Positions 6,813 through 8,831 of a stretch of 8,831 nucleotides of DNA are shown here, piece after piece. A program made the translations under genes and the position numbers. Under the pieces are notes generated by a model, which saw only the letters and a program-made list of their open reading frames with translations, ran no database searches and had not been told where the DNA came from. Source of the DNA: Verrucomicrobiales bacterium (lineage in GTDB: Bacteria > Verrucomicrobiota > Verrucomicrobiia > Verrucomicrobiales > DEV007). The stretch spans positions 1 to 8,831 of the forward strand of contig NYVP01000132.1 in the NCBI GenBank assembly GCA_002684575.1, read 5' to 3'. Every line of letters begins with the position of its first letter. Position 1 is the first letter of the stretch.

Positions 6813-6821
6813 AAACAATCA

Positions 6822-8141
6822 TTAACTAAGATCCAAAGCTCCTCCATCACTCAGCTTTTCTTCACCAAAACTATTCAGTTCGTGCCCAAAAGCATTAGCA
6901 ATGGTCATCAACAATCGATTGTGAGTGACATCAGGCATCTGAAGAGCCCTTCCCATTTTGACATCAAGACCTCCACCAATAATGGTAAAAGGAATATTTT
7001 TAAGGGTATGATTGTTACCCTTACCTAATTCGTTAACCCAAACTATGACGGTATGATCAAACATTGTACCATCTCCACCAGGCTCAGGAGTCTGCTTTAA
7101 TCTTTTGCACAAATAAGAAAGTTCACCTGCGAACCATTTATTGATTTTCATCAACTTCTCATAAGCAGACTTATCGTTGTCAGGTTTATGAGAAAGACTG
7201 TGATGGCCATCATTTATATCTAACCATCTCATCCTAGCTTGTCCTACCGACCGCATAAACTGGAGCGTGGATACTCTCATCATGTCATTGGCAAAACCAT
7301 TGACCATAAGATCAATCTGAGCCCGACTAATCTTAGGAGTATTATCATTTATTAACTCAATGTTTGGGTCTATCTCAGGTTCTGGATGATCGGCAGATGA
7401 TTCCTTTTCGGCAACTTTCAGGTCCATCTCCACCTTCCTCACTAAAGACATGTGTGCTTCCAAAAGCTGCCTATCTTCTTTGGACAATTTGGATGATATT
7501 GATTTTAAATCATCTGCCACGTCATCAAGGATACTAACTAAGCTCTCCTTGTCTTTCATTTGCCCATACATTTTTTGCAGCATCTGGTGAGGGTCGTCGA
7601 TCGGAGCATTGGGTTTATTTGAACCTGAATATGAAAGGCGAGTCCATGGATCAGCTCTGTTCGGAACGGCAACACCAAATTCAAGTGAGCCAAATCTCGT
7701 CTTCGTTGAATCATTAGACTGAAGGAAATTAGAAATTTCTTTATCAATGGAAATACCACTGGCCCAGCCTGCAGGAGTATGGCCTCCACCTTGAATATTA
7801 CCACGATGCAACCTCCTGCCTGTTAAGAGACAACCTATTCCCTTCATGTGATCATCTCCATCTCCACCGACTTTATTATGGACCCCCCTGAGGGTAAGAA
7901 TGTCGTCTTTAAATTCAGACAAAGGCTCCATAATCGGCTTAAGCGCAATAGAATCTTCTTGTGCATCAGGCCAAAAATCTCCAGGCAATGTTCCGTTAGG
8001 GGAAAACATGATGATAAGTCTTTTCTTGGGATCGTTTGCGACATTAGCTTGAATACTTGGAAGTCCATTAATAAATGGCAGAGCCGCAGTAGATATTCCT
8101 AATCCCCTTAAAAAATTTCTTCGAGAAAAGTGCTTCATCAT
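6822..8141 (-). CDS. DUF1552 (HXXSHH family) Tat-exported protein
   Basis: This 439-residue protein belongs to the DUF1552/HXXSHH family, common in Planctomycetes and Verrucomicrobiota and of unknown biochemical function. A Tat signal is clear: SRRNFL (6-11), hydrophobic stretch to about 27, possible cleavage after IQA (30-32), so the protein should be folded in the cytoplasm and then exported. Family marks are LIIMFSPNGTLPGDFWPD (42-59), DHMKGIGCLLTGR (97-109), GGGHTPAGWASGISIDKEI (118-136), DGHHSLSHK (311-319), INKWFAGELSYL (333-344) and VIVWVNELGKGNNHT (365-379). The signature reads HSLSHK, so the last His of HXXSHH is Lys. Two adjacent ATGs open the frame; AAAGGA (8149-8154) lies seven bases from the first, which I chose. 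A good sigma70-like promoter lies at 8183-8210. The usual DUF1592-type partner gene is absent on either side. Family assignment is secure; function is not known. Confidence 0.92.
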   Translation of the reverse strand: MMKHFSRRNFLRGLGISTAALPFINGLPSIQANVANDPKKRLIIMFSPNGTLPGDFWPDAQEDSIALKPIMEPLSEFKDDILTLRGVHNKVGGDGDDHMKGIGCLLTGRRLHRGNIQGGGHTPAGWASGISIDKEISNFLQSNDSTKTRFGSLEFGVAVPNRADPWTRLSYSGSNKPNAPIDDPHQMLQKMYGQMKDKESLVSILDDVADDLKSISSKLSKEDRQLLEAHMSLVRKVEMDLKVAEKESSADHPEPEIDPNIELINDNTPKISRAQIDLMVNGFANDMMRVSTLQFMRSVGQARMRWLDINDGHHSLSHKPDNDKSAYEKLMKINKWFAGELSYLCKRLKQTPEPGGDGTMFDHTVIVWVNELGKGNNHTLKNIPFTIIGGGLDVKMGRALQMPDVTHNRLLMTIANAFGHELNSFGEEKLSDGGALDLS

Positions 8142-8148
8142 TTCTTAT

Positions 8149-8154
8149 TCCTTT
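8149..8154 (-). promoter_or_regulatory. Ribosome binding site of the DUF1552 gene (decides the start)
   Basis: AAAGGA on the minus strand lies seven bases upstream of the first of two adjacent ATG codons (8141 and 8138). The spacing favours the first. This is the clearest well-spaced Shine-Dalgarno site in the window. Confidence 0.65.
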
Positions 8155-8182
8155 CTATTACTTGTAGTAATAATAGATCAGT

Positions 8183-8210
8183 ATTTTATAACTTAACTAA
8201 CGTCAGTCAA
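8183..8210 (-). promoter_or_regulatory. Sigma70-type promoter of the DUF1552 gene
   Basis: On the minus strand TTGACT (8205-8210) and TAAAAT (8183-8188) are 16 bp apart; each matches the consensus at five of six positions. Transcription would begin near 8176, giving a leader of about 35 bases that includes the AAAGGA ribosome binding site at 8149-8154. This is the best promoter match I found in the window. Confidence 0.65.
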
Positions 8211-8258
8211 TTGTTTTAAGATGCTTCATTTGTTTGCTTAGTACACAGATAGATGTGA

Positions 8259-8287
8259 TTGAATTCATATTATCTTTAGAATTTTAA
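8259..8287 (+). promoter_or_regulatory. Possible promoter of the MORN lipoprotein gene
   Basis: TTGAAT (8259-8264) and TTTTAA (8282-8287) are 17 bp apart on the plus strand, about 45 bases before the ATG at 8333. The -35 match is fair and the -10 match is poor. An imperfect dyad at 8291-8309 lies just downstream, around the expected start of transcription. Confidence 0.25.
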
Positions 8288-8290
8288 AGC

Positions 8291-8309
8291 ATGATGTTAT
8301 CAATATCAT
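8291..8309. repeat. 19-bp imperfect dyad upstream of the lipoprotein gene
   Basis: The arms ATGATGTT and AATATCAT are inverted copies that differ at one position and are separated by ATC. The site lies 24 bp before the lipoprotein ATG (8333), where an operator would be expected, but no regulator gene is nearby and an AT-rich dyad this short can occur by chance. Confidence 0.4.
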
Positions 8310-8332
8310 AAAGAAACACCAAATTATTGACG

Positions 8333-8770
8333 ATGAATATGAAATTGGCCCTAGTCTTATTATCTATTCTTCTAACAAGTTGCGACCAAAACTCACAAAC
8401 GAACTTTTTATTACCTGCTGGTTCTGTCTATTATAATGATATATCAATAAGATCAGATAAACTCTGGTACAAAAAAAATTCTAAAAAGCCATTCTCTGGA
8501 GATTTCTATGAGGTTTCTGGAGACAAAAAATGGAGCGAAGGCAGCATCAGTCAAGGCATGATGACTAGATGGGTAAAATACCATTTGAACGGAAACAAAA
8601 AATCAGTGCAAATATGGCAGGGTGGCAAGCATGAGGGAGTTCAAACAAAATGGCATTCCAATGGAAATAAATTCATAGAAATAGAATACAAAAATGGTCA
8701 AGAGTTATCGTCTAATTTTTGGGACAGAACAGGTAAAAAAGTGAATAGCATTAAAGAAGCAAAACATTAA
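8333..8770 (+). CDS. Lipoprotein with MORN-type (YwqK-like) repeats
   Basis: From the ATG at 8333 the protein has 145 residues. Residues 3-17 are a lipoprotein signal peptide with hydrophobic core and lipobox LTSC (Cys17), so it should be lipidated and membrane-anchored. The mature part carries degenerate MORN_2/YwqK repeats: FSGDFYEVSGDKKWSEG (54-70), HLNGNKKSVQIWQGGKHEG (84-102), WHSNGNKFIEIEYKNG (107-122) and WDRTGKK (130-136). Such repeats (WxxNGxKxxxxxYxNG) occur in many bacterial surface proteins; the database label 'toxin-antitoxin system YwqK family antitoxin' often attached to them is not evidence of a toxin partner, and none is seen here. The frame could open at a TTG (8327) or at a second ATG (8339); all keep the signal peptide. 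No Shine-Dalgarno site is evident. It is divergent from the DUF1552 gene. Its ligand or role is unknown. Confidence 0.85.
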   Translation: MNMKLALVLLSILLTSCDQNSQTNFLLPAGSVYYNDISIRSDKLWYKKNSKKPFSGDFYEVSGDKKWSEGSISQGMMTRWVKYHLNGNKKSVQIWQGGKHEGVQTKWHSNGNKFIEIEYKNGQELSSNFWDRTGKKVNSIKEAKH

Positions 8771-8774
8771 ATAA

Positions 8775-8804
8775 TTAGTCAAACTTCAAAGCTTGTCTGA
8801 CTGA
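8775..8804 (+). terminator. Possible weak terminator after the lipoprotein gene
   Basis: Five bases past the stop, TTAGTCA (8775-8781) pairs with TGACTGA (8798-8804), seven pairs counting one G-U, around a 16-base loop that can fold further. A T-rich stretch (TTTTTCTTT, 8811-8819) follows, but six bases too far from the stem for a classical intrinsic terminator, and the stem is not GC-rich. Confidence 0.25.
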
Positions 8805-8831
8805 TAATGATTTTTCTTTAAAATTCATAAC

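Noticed and set aside
6307..6825. Long plus-strand open frame antisense to the AsmA-like gene, running into the gap
   Set aside because: Its composition and lack of any motif mark it as a shadow of the minus-strand gene; the part in the gap has no recognisable content.
7556..8102. Overlapping short open frames on both strands in the DUF1552 gene
   Set aside because: They are out-of-frame shadows of the conserved Tat-signal and N-terminal DUF1552 region.
8327..8332. TTG start for the MORN lipoprotein gene
   Set aside because: Two ATG codons follow within 12 bases, and both give a complete lipoprotein signal peptide.
8333..8770. Toxin-antitoxin module suggested by the YwqK antitoxin label
   Set aside because: The protein is a lipoprotein with MORN-type repeats and has no toxin-like neighbour; the label is a database convention.

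Overview
The window is AT-rich bacterial chromosome with eight protein genes, no mobile-element genes, no CRISPR array and no tRNA or rRNA that I can recognise. Three things point to the Planctomycetes-Verrucomicrobia-Chlamydiae group, most likely a free-living Verrucomicrobiota bacterium: a Tat-exported DUF1552 (HXXSHH family) protein, an eukaryotic-like Ser/Thr kinase with an N-terminal zinc ribbon, and a squalene/phytoene-synthase-family enzyme. This placement is an inference from gene content; no marker gene in the window proves it.

Layout, left to right. A Ser/Thr protein kinase runs off the left edge on the minus strand (853 to 1). Facing away from it is rluD (23S rRNA pseudouridine synthase, 954-1859, plus). 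rluD converges with a squalene/phytoene synthase gene (2824-1856, minus), and the two stop codons share the bases TTAA. The synthase gene starts 39 bp from hemW (2864-3967, plus; radical-SAM heme chaperone), so this is a very tight divergent pair. hisI (4031-4489; histidine biosynthesis step 3) and araD (4508-5224; L-ribulose-5-phosphate 4-epimerase) follow hemW on the plus strand and are 18 bp apart. araD overlaps tail-to-tail with a membrane-anchored AsmA-like protein gene (6620-5202, minus). A 201-bp gap rich in inverted repeats, holding a likely promoter for the AsmA-like gene, separates it from the DUF1552 gene (8141-6822, minus). The DUF1552 gene has the clearest sigma70-type promoter and Shine-Dalgarno site in the window. 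It is divergent from a small MORN-repeat lipoprotein gene (8333-8770, plus).

The genes do not form one pathway. The left and middle parts are a compact mosaic of housekeeping genes: RNA modification, isoprenoid condensation, heme delivery, histidine and pentose metabolism. The right third encodes three cell-envelope proteins of poorly known function: an AsmA-like inner-membrane-anchored protein, a Tat-exported DUF1552 protein and a MORN lipoprotein. The most unusual points are the orphan DUF1552 gene, which lacks its usual DUF1592-type partner and reads HXXSHK at its signature motif; a G8 homopolymer inside the terpene synthase gene; and the structured gap at 6640-6821. I do not see evidence for a defined, previously undescribed system; the findings are leads, mostly of modest strength.
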